Assembly: GCF_030052815.1 (NCBI RefSeq)
Contig: NC_079496.1
Location: 71,847,652-71,911,651, forward strand
Direction of reading: 5' to 3'
DNA from: Hevea brasiliensis
Taxonomy: Eukaryota; Streptophyta; Magnoliopsida; Malpighiales; Euphorbiaceae
DNA length: 64,000 nt
Both the position numbers and the translations under genes were made by a program. Below, piece after piece: positions 35,024-46,297 of the stretch. Under the pieces are notes generated by a model. That model ran no database searches. It saw only the letters and a list, made by a program, of their open reading frames with translations, and was not told where the DNA came from. Positions within the stretch are counted from its first letter, which is position 1. Each line of letters begins with the position of its first letter.

Positions 35024-38000
35024 TGTCACACCTTACCTCTCTGTAAGGCATAACATGATCCCGTAGTATACCTAATGAATTATCGACTCCATCTACCGAT
35101 AACCCATTAAATACACTACAAAAGATTTTAAAATAATTTTTTTACTTTTTGAAAGTGGTGAGCTTTTATAGCAAGTATTAAAAACATTTACTTGAAGTTT
35201 AACGACTAGTTAAAATTTTTGTCCATTTTTATTTTTACATAAATTTTAGAAAAATTTCGGCAGAATGCCGTCTATATTTGGGAAAAACAGTTCTTCAAAC
35301 ACCTGTAAAAGCACTTTTAATAATTTATTTCATCAAAATCAACCACTACCACAACACAAATCAACATCATTTCTCCCAACTCTATAATTGAAAACAATTC
35401 TCAATTAAATTGTTGTAAAAAATAATACTAAATAACTTCATTCATCTTCCATTAAAAAAAAATTAATTTACATTCATCATCCCAAAATTTACACTAGAAA
35501 ATCCAAAATAATATTATTACAAAATCTATATAACTACTTAAGACCAGTTTATATATGTATATACAGTTACATACACCAAAATAAATATTACAATCAGGAT
35601 ATAAAATTATACCCGAAAAAATCTCAAGGATGTAGCTCCGAGATCCTCAGCAACTCACTCTACTATTCCACTAGTCTCTCTATCTGCGACAATATACTAA
35701 AATAATAAACAGCCATCGCTGAGTACTATGACTCAGTGGTGTACAATATACTAAAATAATAATTTATGCATAATTCAAATCACATTTATTCAAATATGGT
35801 ACTGAACATGAAAAACAGATACAAAACATAATTTTTAAATTTTTAGTAAACAATCTCATTTAAGAAGTCTTAAAATGAATTTCATAAAAACGCACAGTTA
35901 TATCATGCCATAAGAACAATGTTCATCTTAATAGCTAGAGGCTTATGAGGAATCACAAGGCTAGCTAACTTAATCTATCGGTACCCATTCAATTTCTTCC
36001 TCTATTGGCACACAACTCAACACTTCAGTAAGAGAGGGAATCAAAATTCAAAACTAATTCCTACCACTAGTCATGCTAGTGAGCAATTCAAATATATGGT
36101 CATGACACTGTAGTTTCAAAACAGTCTTAGCAATTTACTAAACATTTATTGCCAAATTAAACACATACAATTAAACTTTACAATAATTTAAGTCAACACA
36201 ATTTGTTCATTTCAATCACAAAGTTGCAATCAAAATAAATCACAATTCATTTTATACAATTGCAAAAGAAATTTAAAGACAAATTTTATGTTGTGCACAA
36301 ACCTTATGCGAGTCACCTCTTGGCCTTAACTCGATGCCTCGGGTTCTTTCTCGGTATTCTTTTCAACTGAAACACACAATTTTATAGTGTTTCAATATCA
36401 TAATTTATCATAAGTCCAAAAATAAATTCAAATCTATTTATATCTAGCTTTAATATGCTTAACTTGACATTCTTTAAAATTTGTATTTTGGGGTTACTAT
36501 TCACTACACTATTCAAGTCAAATTGTTGACTTTATCATGCTTAATAAGAATGGGAATTTTAATTTCATCCACATACCACATTTTGGTTACCTAATTTGTT
36601 TGTTTTGGTTGTTTCCTCAAATTTTAAGTCTCTTAGGTGAAATTTCCAAATTTTAGATTTAGTGTCCTGTTTTGCACTATTCTGTTGGTCAAGTTGCTGT
36701 TGAAATTTGGCTAAGTTTTCTTCATAGAAGTTGTTCCTTATTTTCTTAACTTTATTTCCCTTTTTGAATCACTCCATTTGGAGTTTTGTAGCTCAAGATA
36801 TAACTATTTGAATGGGACTAGCTAGATTTGGTGTTACCCAGAATTTTGAGCATTTTCTGGATACTGGCAGTTTTTGGTATGCTAATTGCAGGTAACTTTT
36901 CAGATAGATTATGGTCAAAATTTGGGTTTTTATTCTTCATAAAAGTTATAGGGCTATGTCTCAAATTTTCATCGGTATAAGATTAAGGTCATTTGGACCT
37001 TCCTAGACCAAGTTATGGTCATTTAAGTAACCACTGTTTATTTGGTCATTTTTGTACAGGGAAGTGTGCCCAAATTCAGATTTAGCCTAATTGTTCACTA
37101 AGTTATGGCCATTTTCTGGGCATGATTCCTAAATAAAAAATGGTCCATTTTGTATCTAATTTCATTCCCAATTGGCCTCACACCAATTGGGTTGGTAAAT
37201 TTTCAATTTTGATCCCTGAAAGGGACCTAGGTCAAGCTATTAGTATACTGACCCTAACCAATCCAAATTGAAACTTGGTTCTAGCAATTCACACACACCA
37301 CAAAATGGTCACAATTGACCATTTCTCAACTCAAGTCAGGTCATTTGCATCAATTGACCATTTTTTACAATTTTTCTCACAATTTCAAGAATTCAAAAAC
37401 CCTAATTTACAATTTGTTATATTTCATGCAATCAAAGTGTAATAATCTCATTAACCAACTCATTTAATCTTATCCACACTCCTAATTCAAGTAAAATCCA
37501 GCAAACTCAAGTTCTCCCTAGGCTAGATGAAAATGGGTTCATGCACAATTACTTCTATTTCTTCATTAATTTCATCAATCTCCAATTTAATTCATGTACC
37601 TAATTGTAAAGTGAGAGAGAAAATTGGAGAAATCACCACTAACCTTTGGGTGCTCTTCAATTTTCAATTTCGTTTCAATGTCTCAAAATTCCATTCTCAA
37701 TTCTTCTCTTCTAATGGCACTTAGAAGGTTTCTAGGGCTTTTTACTAGGGTTTATGGTGGGAATCAAGTGTTTGGAAGCTTGATTTTTTGGTTGTTAATG
37801 GCGGATGAGAAAGAGAAAGCAAGAGAGAGAGGGGACAGCTTTGGGAGAAGAAGAAGAAGACATTCTTTGTTTTTTCTTTTGAATTTTTAACTTTATTTAT
37901 ACATAATTATCCCACAATTTTAATTTTTAAATATTAGATTTATTGCATCATGCTTATGTCATGGATGATGCCATAAAACTTTCTTTTCTTTTTCTTTTGC

Positions 38001-38520
38001 ATTTATTTTTCTATTAGTTTTTTAATTTAATTCCCGACTCCAATATTTTTTTTCTCTAATTTTATTGGATTGTTAGGTCAGGAGTCAGCTCTAGGGGTGA
38101 ATTGACCAAATTGCCCCTCGCTGGTTTAATCCGATTTGCAAGTTATTCGATATTTCTTCTGGATCCCTGACCTAATTATTTGACCTGCTTAACAACTCTT
38201 TTTTGTGATTTTCTCTTTTCCACTGTGTTTGCAATTGTCCTAAGGACCGCGGCGTCACATTTTTCGGTTTGAAATTTGAGTTAAGGCTGACCTCGTAGTT
38301 ATTTCCTGGGAAGGTCACCCATCACTGTGACTCCCGGCTCATTTAACTTTTTATGCTTTGTTTTTCTTCTTTATACTTAACTATTTGGCAATTACTAATT
38401 ATTTGTATTCAGGGCTTATCTAGGTGTCTTAGATGTAGTTCTAATTCTCTTAATCGTCTTGACCGACACCGGTCACCAAAACAATAAAATATACCAGGAT
38501 ATGCAAATAGGGGTGTTATA
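35024..38520 (-). repeat. Gypsy-E1 3' LTR (about 3.5 kb)
   Basis: The plus strand starts TGTCACACCTTACC and ends AGGGGTGTTATA, directly followed by TTCTCCCTCTC (polypurine tract in sense) and chromodomain/integrase coding sequence. Homology to the E2 LTR is visible, for instance TTCGGCAGAATGCCG (35264) and the ACTCCATTTGGAGT dyad (36771-36784), but it is clearly a different family. In sense it begins TA rather than TG. Preceding 5 bp are AGGGC. Open frames within (37527-37890) are not conserved. Confidence 0.82.
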
Positions 38521-39750
38521 ATTCTCCCTCTCTTAAAATAAATTTCTTCTCGAAATTTTACCTGGTATCAGTCTCTGAATAGCTGTGGGTGTTGTCTCCT
38601 CATATCTTCCTCTCATTCCCAAGTAGCTGCTTGGCCTGAATGATGGTTTCACAGTACTTTTACCAGTGGTATCTGCTTGTTCCTTAGCTGTTTCACCTCA
38701 TAAGCCAGAATATCTATGGGTTCTTCCTCATATGTGAGGCTTAGATTTACTTCAATTTCTTCTACTGGTAACACAAGGGATGGGTCAAATCTGTACCTCC
38801 TCAACATAGGCACATGGAAGACATTATGTATCTTCTCTAACTCTGGAGGTAATGCTAAATGATATGCCAAAGGACCCACTCATTCCAGAACCTCATATGG
38901 CTCGATGAATCAAGGACTCAGTTTCCCTTTCCTACCAATTCTCATAATTTTCTTCCAAGGGGAAACCTTGAGGAATACTTTCTCACCCACTGCATACTCA
39001 ATATCTCTTCTCTTTAGATCAATATAGGACTTAAGTCGATGCAGCTTTAAGTCAATCTCTAACTAATCTAATTTTCTCCTCAGTCTGCTGAACAATTTCA
39101 GGCACAATCATCTTTATTTCATCCACTTCATCCCAACACAGGGGAGTTCTGCACTTCCTGCCATACAAAGCTTCATATGGCGGCATCCAAATGCTTGATT
39201 GGTAGCTGTTGTTGTAAGAAAACTCCATCAAAGGCAAGTGTGTGTCCCAACTGCCCTCAAACTCAATCACACAAGCCCGTAGCATGTCCTCTAAGATCTG
39301 AATTACTCTTTCAGACTGGCCATCTATGTGTGGGTGGAATGCCATGCTAAAGTTCAATCTAGTTCCTAGGGCTTTCTAAAAACTATCCCAGAATCTAGAA
39401 GTGAACCTAGGATCTCTGTCTGAAATGATGGATACCGGCACTCCATGCAGTCTTATTATCTCATCAATGTACAACTTGGCCAACGTTTCTAAACTATAGT
39501 CCATCCGTATTGGCAGAAAATGAGCAGACTTAATCAGTCTGTCAACAATGACCCACACTGCATCATGGCTCTTCTGTGTCCTCTGAAGTCCCATCACAAA
39601 ATCCATCATTAATTTTCCCATTTCCATTCCGGTTCTAGTAATGGATGTAACAAACCAACTAGTACTTGATGCTCTGCCTTCACTTAATGAAAAGTCAGCC
39701 ATTTAGAAACAAATTCTGCTATATCTCTTTTCATACCCATCCACCAGTAG
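38521..39750 (-). pseudogene. Gypsy-E1 integrase and chromodomain fragment
   Basis: Minus-strand order: end of the H2C2 domain (YWWMGMKRDI) at the right edge; integrase core (39376-39702) with [20 protein letters not shown] and [14 protein letters not shown]; then [20 protein letters not shown] (39052-39357), where the catalytic Glu follows GQS; then the C-terminal chromodomain (38649-38879: PPELEKIHNVFHVPMLRRY, YEEEPIDILAYEVKQLR). Core and later parts are in different frames. Unlike E2 there is no intron after GQSERVIQ. Cut on the right by the E2 insertion at 39750. Confidence 0.87.
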
Positions 39751-42700
39751 TGTGACACCCCTTACCCGTCTACAGTATATCCGAGTAAGTTATGTCACAC
39801 GGTGTACCGGAACACTCTATTTTATCTTAATTAAGTTTTGCGTATAACTTGTGAAATATAATTCATTTAAGTCATTTATTGAAATCATAATTTATTTGAG
39901 GTTCCAAAAATTTTAGAGAAAATCCGGCAGAGTACCGGCTAAAAATGGAGAAAACAGTTCTTCGGAACCTATGAAGAACACTTCCAAAATCATTTCCAAA
40001 CAATCCCAACTCCATTTCATCCACAAAGTCTCAATATGATTTTCAACAACCTTTCCATTACTCAAACATTTATTTCTCATGGTACTCATATACAAACAAC
40101 AAATAAATACTCAAATTTTCCATTCATAACCACAATTTTCATTATTTACATGAACATCAAAATACATTACATAAGTTCAATTACATATGAGAAAATAAAA
40201 GTTAGTTACAAAATACCAAAATGAAACCTAGTGTCCTACCAATGCACTGTAGATGGTGAGGTGACACGGATACTATGCAGAGCTGCAGGAGGTCTCACCC
40301 AGTCTGCGGTCTACTGGGCTCTCGGTCAGTATCTCCAGAACCTATGCGTGGCAAAAGCAACGCGCTAAGCAATAATGCTTAGTGGTGCAATAATAAAATA
40401 AAAGGAAATAATAGAAAATAAATATGTATTGAATGTATCGATGTCTTACTTGTTTTGTACTTATTATATTTATTATTTCATTAAATTTATCCACTTTCAT
40501 TTTTGGTTGCCCAAGTAACCTATACTGGACGACTGGACTGGATAAACGGGTAAACTGGCACTGGGTATCTAGTACCTCGGGCCGTCACACCATCGGTCAC
40601 ATATGCATCTCCCGGTGTGCAACAGAACAGCTAATAAACTGTAATGACAATAGGCACAAGGCCAAATATCAACACAATGTCAGAATGGCTAAAATCCATA
40701 AAATCACAGAATGGCATAATGCCATGTGCAGTACTGCTAACTGAACCCTATTGGCATGCCAAACTATCCAAACCATTCTTGTTAAGTATACTAGGGCATT
40801 TGATACTTTTGAATTTTGTAATTTTTAATTTTCAAGCTTTGGTGTTACTATTCACCTCATTGGTCAACAAAAATGTTGACTTTTGCATAGAAAATAGGTA
40901 CATTGGTTTTAACACTCCCAACATACCATATTTTGCAATCAAAACTTGTTGGCATTAATCACCAATACCATTTCTAAGCTTAAAACTAATGAGACAGAAA
41001 TTTCAGTTTTTATACTCTAAATTTAATGTTCCATTAGTTACTGTTACAGTGGGAATTTGAGAAAATGATAAACATCAAAGTTGTTCCTTATTTTGTCTAG
41101 TTGAATTTCTTTTTTTGAATCACTCCATTTGGAGTTTTATAGCTCAAGTTATGGTCCAAAAACTACAACTGGCCGGATTAGAAAATTGCAGAACTGTCCA
41201 TATCTACAGTGCAGTGAATAGTGACTGCAACTGCCTTGTTGGATAGGTTCTGGTCATAATTTGGGGTAGGTGTCTTCATGAAAGTTGTTGGTGTATATCT
41301 TAACTTATTGCTGTAAAAATTTCAGGTCAATTGGGCCATTCTACAATGAGTTATGACCAAATGAACAATTACTGTTCATTTGGTCATTCTGCAGAATCTG
41401 GTTGCAGGACATCCGGATTGGGGCCAGTTTTTGGTCCACTTGCTTTGGTCTTTTGGGCATGGTTTCTTCACCAAAATTGTGCCATTATGTGCCTAGTTTC
41501 ATGTCCAATTCGCCAAAAACCAATTGAACCTACACAACCAAAGTTATGGCTATCCAAACAGGCTGGACTCACAGCCACACCTACTGCTCTCACTAGGCAG
41601 CCACATCAAATCAGTTTGTAATGCTATAGTTCACTCCAAATTATGACCAACTTACCTAAAATGGTCACTAATTGACCATTAGAATGTTCATTCTCCATTA
41701 CCTCAGCAAGGTCCAAGTTTCTCTCCAAAACCCTAACCCTAATTGACCAAGGCTCCAATTCATGCATCCCACTCCTAATTTGCTATACTAATCATATAAT
41801 TTATAAGAGGGGCAGCAATATGTCACTTTAAACCAAAGATTTCTCCTAACCCTAACTCATGTCAAGGCTGCCAAAACTTCATGGAATATAACCATGCTTC
41901 ATTTATTCAATTTTTGTCAAATTTTTAACTTAACTTAGCTCAAATTCATGATTAGAAAGATGTAAAAGCAAAAGTTATGGCTCTAACCTCTTTGGTGATT
42001 TTCTAAGCTTGTTCACACCTCACTTTCTTCCACTTTCTTTTGTTTTCTTGGCTGCCAAACGCTCTAGCAAGGTTGGGTGACAAATTTTAGTGAAGGGACC
42101 TAAGGGTTTTGGGGTGAGAAATCAAAGGTTGAAGGTGTGAGAGAATGAGAGTTATGGAGGAAGAAGGAGAAACTCATGGCTGGCTGAAGAAGAAGGAGAA
42201 AACACCAGAATTTTTGGGTCCATTTTGTCTCTTTTAATTGTTTTAAGAAGGCTTGTTGAATGGTGATTGGTGGAGGGTATGTAAATGACATCATGTGATG
42301 TCATTATCCCTAATTTCCTTCAGTTTTCTTTTCTTTTCTTTTCTACAAAATTTCAATTTAATTTTTAGCAATATTTATTCATATTTTATGTCATAATAAT
42401 TATTTACTTAACTGGACAAGTTGGCCAGAAATCATCTCTGAAGGCGAAATGACCAAAATGCCCTCCGTTTGGCTTAACGGGTCAAAATTGTCTGTACCGA
42501 TTGAAAAATTTTTCTAAATATTTTTTTGGCATTCTAATGCCATAATAACCTCAATGACCCTTCTCTGGAGTCCCAAAAATTATTTTATGAATTTTTCCCT
42601 GGGTCTAGGGCCCCTAGTTGCGAGAACCGCAACTTCCCTCTGGGTTACCCATCGCTTGGGCACCGGCTCATTTAACTTGGTTGTATTTTATTTCTAAATT

Positions 42701-42847
42701 TTTTTCTAAATTTTTCTTATTAATATTTGAGTTAATTATGGTTCCTCACTTTAGTTTAAATATTTTTCCGAACGTTCTAGCTGTCCGGACCGACACTGGT
42801 CACCGGAACAGTAGAATGTACGGAGTTGCTACAGGGAGGGTGTTACA
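39751..42847 (-). repeat. Gypsy-E2 left LTR (3097 bp)
   Basis: The plus strand starts TGTGACACCCCTTACCC and ends GGGAGGGTGTTACA. It carries a perfect 15-bp hairpin (41353-41387), the ACTCCATTTGGAGT dyad (41122-41135) and AAACCCTAACCCTAA (41728-41742). Almost identical to 57276-60379, which implies a recent origin or gene conversion. Confidence 0.94.
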
Positions 42848-42862
42848 ACTCTTCCCCTCTAA
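42848..42862 (-). other. Gypsy-E2 polypurine tract (left unit)
   Basis: Plus strand ACTCTTCCCCTCTAA immediately after the LTR; in sense it is a purine run AGAGGGGAAGAG next to the 3' LTR. Repeated at 60380-60394. Confidence 0.8.
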
Positions 42863-43621
42863 TTTAAATTTCGTCCTCGAAATTTTACCTGATGCAACCA
42901 GTTGAGGGAACTGTTGCCTCATCGTCTCTTCACTTTCCCAAGTTGCCTCCTCGGTGTTGTGGTGCCTCCAAAGCACTTTCACCAGTGGAATCTGCGTATT
43001 CCTCAATTCTTTCACTTCCCGAGCCAGAATCCGTATGGGTTCTTCCTCATATGTCAAATTCGGCTGTACTTCAATTTCTTCCATGGAGATGACATGTGAA
43101 GGATCTGAGCGGTATCTTCTTAGCATAGACACGTGGAACACGTTGTGGATCTTGTCCAGCTCTGGTGGTAAAGCTAGCCTATAGGCCACGGGACCCACAC
43201 GTTCAATGACTTAATATGGGACAATGAACCTAGGGCTTAACTTACCTTTTCTTCCAAACCTCAGTACATTTTTCCATGGTGACACCTTGAGGAACACTTT
43301 GTCGCCAACCGCATATTCTATATCTTTTCTCTTCAGGTCGACATACGATTTCTGTCTATCTGAGGCAACCTTCAGATTGGCTTTGATTAGTTTTACTTTC
43401 TCTTCAGTCTGTTTCACCAAGTCTGGGCCTACCAGTTTGTCTTCGCCCAATTCAGTCCAAAGACACCGAGTTCTACATTTTCTCCCATACAGTGCTTCAT
43501 ATGGGGCCATTTGGATGCTAGCTTGGTAGCTATTGTTGTATGCAAATTCTGCCAGTGGGAGGTATTTATCCCAACTTCCCTCAAATTCAATGACACAACT
43601 CCTCAGCATATCCTCAAGGAC
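42863..43621 (-). pseudogene. Gypsy-E2 (left unit) integrase C-terminus and chromodomain
   Basis: Exon downstream of the intron. It reads MLRSCVIEFEGSWDKYLPLA and YEALYGRKCR (integrase C-terminal domain), then KVFLKVSPWKNVLRFGRKGK, PPELDKIHNVFHVSMLRRYR and the chromodomain (YEEEPIRILAREVKELRNT, VLWRHHNTEEATWESEE). Chromodomains of this group bind modified histone H3 and steer integration to heterochromatin. A TAA near 43213 interrupts the frame where the right unit has an intact codon. Confidence 0.88.
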
Positions 43622-43696
43622 CTGACATATATTTCAAGTTATTATTATCATTTTAGTTCAATATTTGTATTAATTCAATTGGTTTCAATTATTTAC
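43622..43696 (-). other. 75-bp GT-AG intron in Gypsy-E2 integrase (left unit)
   Basis: In sense the interval begins GTAAATAATTG and ends ATATATGTCAG, flanked by exon ...ATC(C/T)AG and GTCCTTGAG. It is AT-rich and contains stops in the reading frame. A CTAAA branch-point-like word lies about 33 nt before the 3' end. Exons on both sides join to an uninterrupted integrase, and the same interval, same length, exists at 61154-61228. Confidence 0.78.
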
Positions 43697-44168
43697 CTAG
43701 ATTACTCTTTCTGATTGCCCATCCGTCTGAGGATGGAAAGCTGTGCTGAAGTGGAGTTGTGTACCCAAGGACTCGTGCAATTTCTTCCAAAATCTCGATG
43801 TAAACCTTGGGTCTCGATCAGATATGATGGAAAGTGGAATTCCATACAGCCTAACTATCTCACTGATATACAATTCTGCTAACTTCTCCAGTGAGTAGTC
43901 AGTCTTAACTGGCAGAAAGTGTGTTGACTTTGTCAATCTATCCACTATCACCCATACTGCATCATGTTTCTTCTGGGTGAGAGGTAGACCACTTACAAAA
44001 TCCATGGTGACCCGATCCCATTTCCATTCAGGTATGCGTATAGGCTGTAGCAAACCCGATGGAACTTGATGTTCTGCCTTGACTTGCTAACATGTCAAGC
44101 ATTTAGTCACATAGTCAGCAATGTCCTTCTTCATACTAGGCCACCAATACTGAAGCTTCAGATCATGA
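43697..44168 (-). pseudogene. Gypsy-E2 (left unit) integrase catalytic core
   Basis: Minus-strand frame with [20 protein letters not shown] (first Asp), [20 protein letters not shown] (second Asp) and [13 protein letters not shown] (Glu), giving the DD35E triad intact. The right end is the Copia-D insertion: target duplication CATGA at 44164-44168, in the spacer between the H2C2 zinc domain and upstream sequence. The rest of the gene continues at 53751. Confidence 0.9.
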
Positions 44169-46281
44169 TGTTAGTAGTATGCCCTAGAGCATATCATTTA
44201 GTATGTATCTTGTACATAATTTTATTAATAAAAGGCATTTCCACTTTTCCGTTTACATAATATATTTATGTGTAATAGAAAAGGTCCATTGATGTTTTGT
44301 TAGAAATATTATTCTTAAGTTGTTAAGAATATGAGTGACAATATTTCTAGCACAAAGTATCATAAATAGGTTCACAATCGAGGATACTTCATAATAAGGA
44401 CATGACTTATCCAGAAAGATTGTATTCATGTTTGTTCCCAAGTTATTTATATGAGATATAAATAAGATGGAATGGTGAGTCTCATGCCATATAACAAACA
44501 TGATAGGCACTTATAAATGATAAGTAGGCCGAACCAGTGACACTTATGACAAGCACATGGAGTTTACTCTTGTCAATGTTTTGTCATAAATCATATCAGT
44601 GCATATAATCTTTAGACTGAGATAGCACGCTTATCTTGTATATAGGTAGTTTGAGTTTGATCTGCTTTCATACTTGTACTATGTATGGGTATATGGGCAT
44701 GTGTTGGCTCCTGCTAGTTATATATGGAGGTAGGTGTTGATCAAGATGGAATCTGTTCCTCTAAGTAAATAGAGATAAAATCCTATGTTCATTTAATTGT
44801 TCTTGATGTTTCAAGTTCTGCCAGGATAGATAGATTTATTCGTAAAAGAGTTTCGATGAAAAAATCTATTTAATCAAGAACAGGAAATAAAACAGAACAT
44901 AATATTCATAGCAAATGGAGTTTGACATAAACCAATACTCCAGCTTGAGTTGGGATTTTGTAACAGAGAGATTCTAGTGCATGGTAACATATGATTATAG
45001 GTTCATTTAAGGTAAACCTTATTACTAATTGGGTGGCCATGGCATGCTATGCTAGGTGTTAACCATGGTCTATGAGGTTCATAAAATGATTTAGAGAAAT
45101 CATTTATGGTAAGAAAGAGTTCTGATGATATTAAGAGTTGATATCATGTCTCATTGCCAATTAGTGATGAGCCTAGTAAGTCACACACATACACAAGTTA
45201 TCACCTATTTAAATATGATTTAATTAATTAATTAAAGAGTTTAATTGATTAATTAAATAGGTTTGGTTTGCAATTAAATTGCAAAGTCCGTAGCATGACT
45301 TGAAACCAAATCTAGATTATTGGATGTGTAGTATAAATTAAATTTATATTTAAAGTGTTTAAATATGAATTTAATTGATGAGAAATTAATTAATAGAGAT
45401 TAATTAATTAATTTATATCAATATATTTGATATAAATTAATTAGAAGAAGAAAATAATTATTTTGGGTTAAGAACTCAAAATTAAGACACAGGGGCATTT
45501 TGGTCATTTTACAGTGTGACACGTGGCACCATGAGATGGTGACACATGGGATTACACATAAGCTTGCCAAATGTTTTTTTTTAATCATGTAAGATGATTA
45601 AAATCAAGATTAAATATAGGTTTGACACTTGGCACAATGTGATTGGGTCACTTAAACCTAGAGCTAATCAAAAGGTGACATGTGGCTAGGGTTTAATGTG
45701 TTAACCTAGCTATTTAAGTGTGGTTATGAAAAGAAAAAATAACCAGCAGTCTCTCCTCTTATTTGTCACGCTACTTTGAGCCTCTCCAGCTATTTCTCTT
45801 CATCTCTCATCAATTCAAAGAGATTAGCCATCAATCTCTTGAATTAAGAACACTAGAAATTGTTTCTAGTGTCCTGTTTACATCTTTAATCTCTTAAAAG
45901 GCAGAACTTGAATTTCTAATTAATAGAAAAAGCTTTAGAGGCTGTTCAAGGGCTACCATAGGTGTTCTTGGTGTGGACAAGCTAGAGGGATAACATTTGG
46001 TGTCCTGAAGATGAATCTCAAAGGCGCTGACACGCTGCAGTGCATCAAGAGGTTAGTGTAATCGTTCTTGATTTAATCTAGGGTTCTAAAATTAATCTGA
46101 TTAATTTTAAAATCTTAAATGGCAAATAAAGATCCTAAAACATATTAAAAGAGTTTTAATATGTTGTTTATCATTGAAATCAAATAGATAAAAATAAATC
46201 TTACATGGTGCATGTGACCCTAGGCGAAATTTTTTGAATTCAATGGTATAATCTTGTGTTTTTCACGCTTCCATTCCTTTA
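44169..46281 (+). repeat. Copia-D 5' LTR (2113 bp)
   Basis: Starts TGTTAGTAGTATGCCC and ends TTCCATTCCTTTA. Contains an ABRE/G-box (45519-45527) and a TATA-like box (45710-45718). CAG/CTG to CG differences against the 3' LTR are seen at 44636 (CACGC against CACAGC), 44841 (TTCG against TTCAG) and 44853 (TTCGATG against TTCTGATG). Confidence 0.95.
45519..45718 (+). promoter_or_regulatory. Copia-D LTR promoter: ABRE/G-box plus TATA-like box
   Basis: ACACGTGGC (45519-45527) is a textbook abscisic-acid response element/G-box core. About 183 bp downstream is CTATTTAAG (45710-45718), TATA-like, followed by a purine-rich stretch where transcription could start. The same pair is in the 3' LTR (52988-52996 and 53179-53187) and, on the minus strand, in Copia-A (8992-9000). 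Function is inference. Confidence 0.5.
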
Positions 46282-46283
46282 AT

Positions 46284-46297
46284 TGGTATCAGAGCCA
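46284..46297 (+). other. Copia-D primer-binding site (tRNA-iMet)
   Basis: TGGTATCAGAGCCA, two bases after the 5' LTR, complementary to the 3' end of plant initiator tRNA-Met. Confidence 0.93.

Noticed and set aside
37527..37890. Plus-strand frames with an RRRR-rich C-terminus
   Set aside because: Inside the E1 LTR; not conserved in the homologous E2 LTRs.
42902..43184. Plus-strand frames repeated at 60434-60716
   Set aside because: Antisense shadows of the chromodomain exon; conservation reflects the minus-strand protein.
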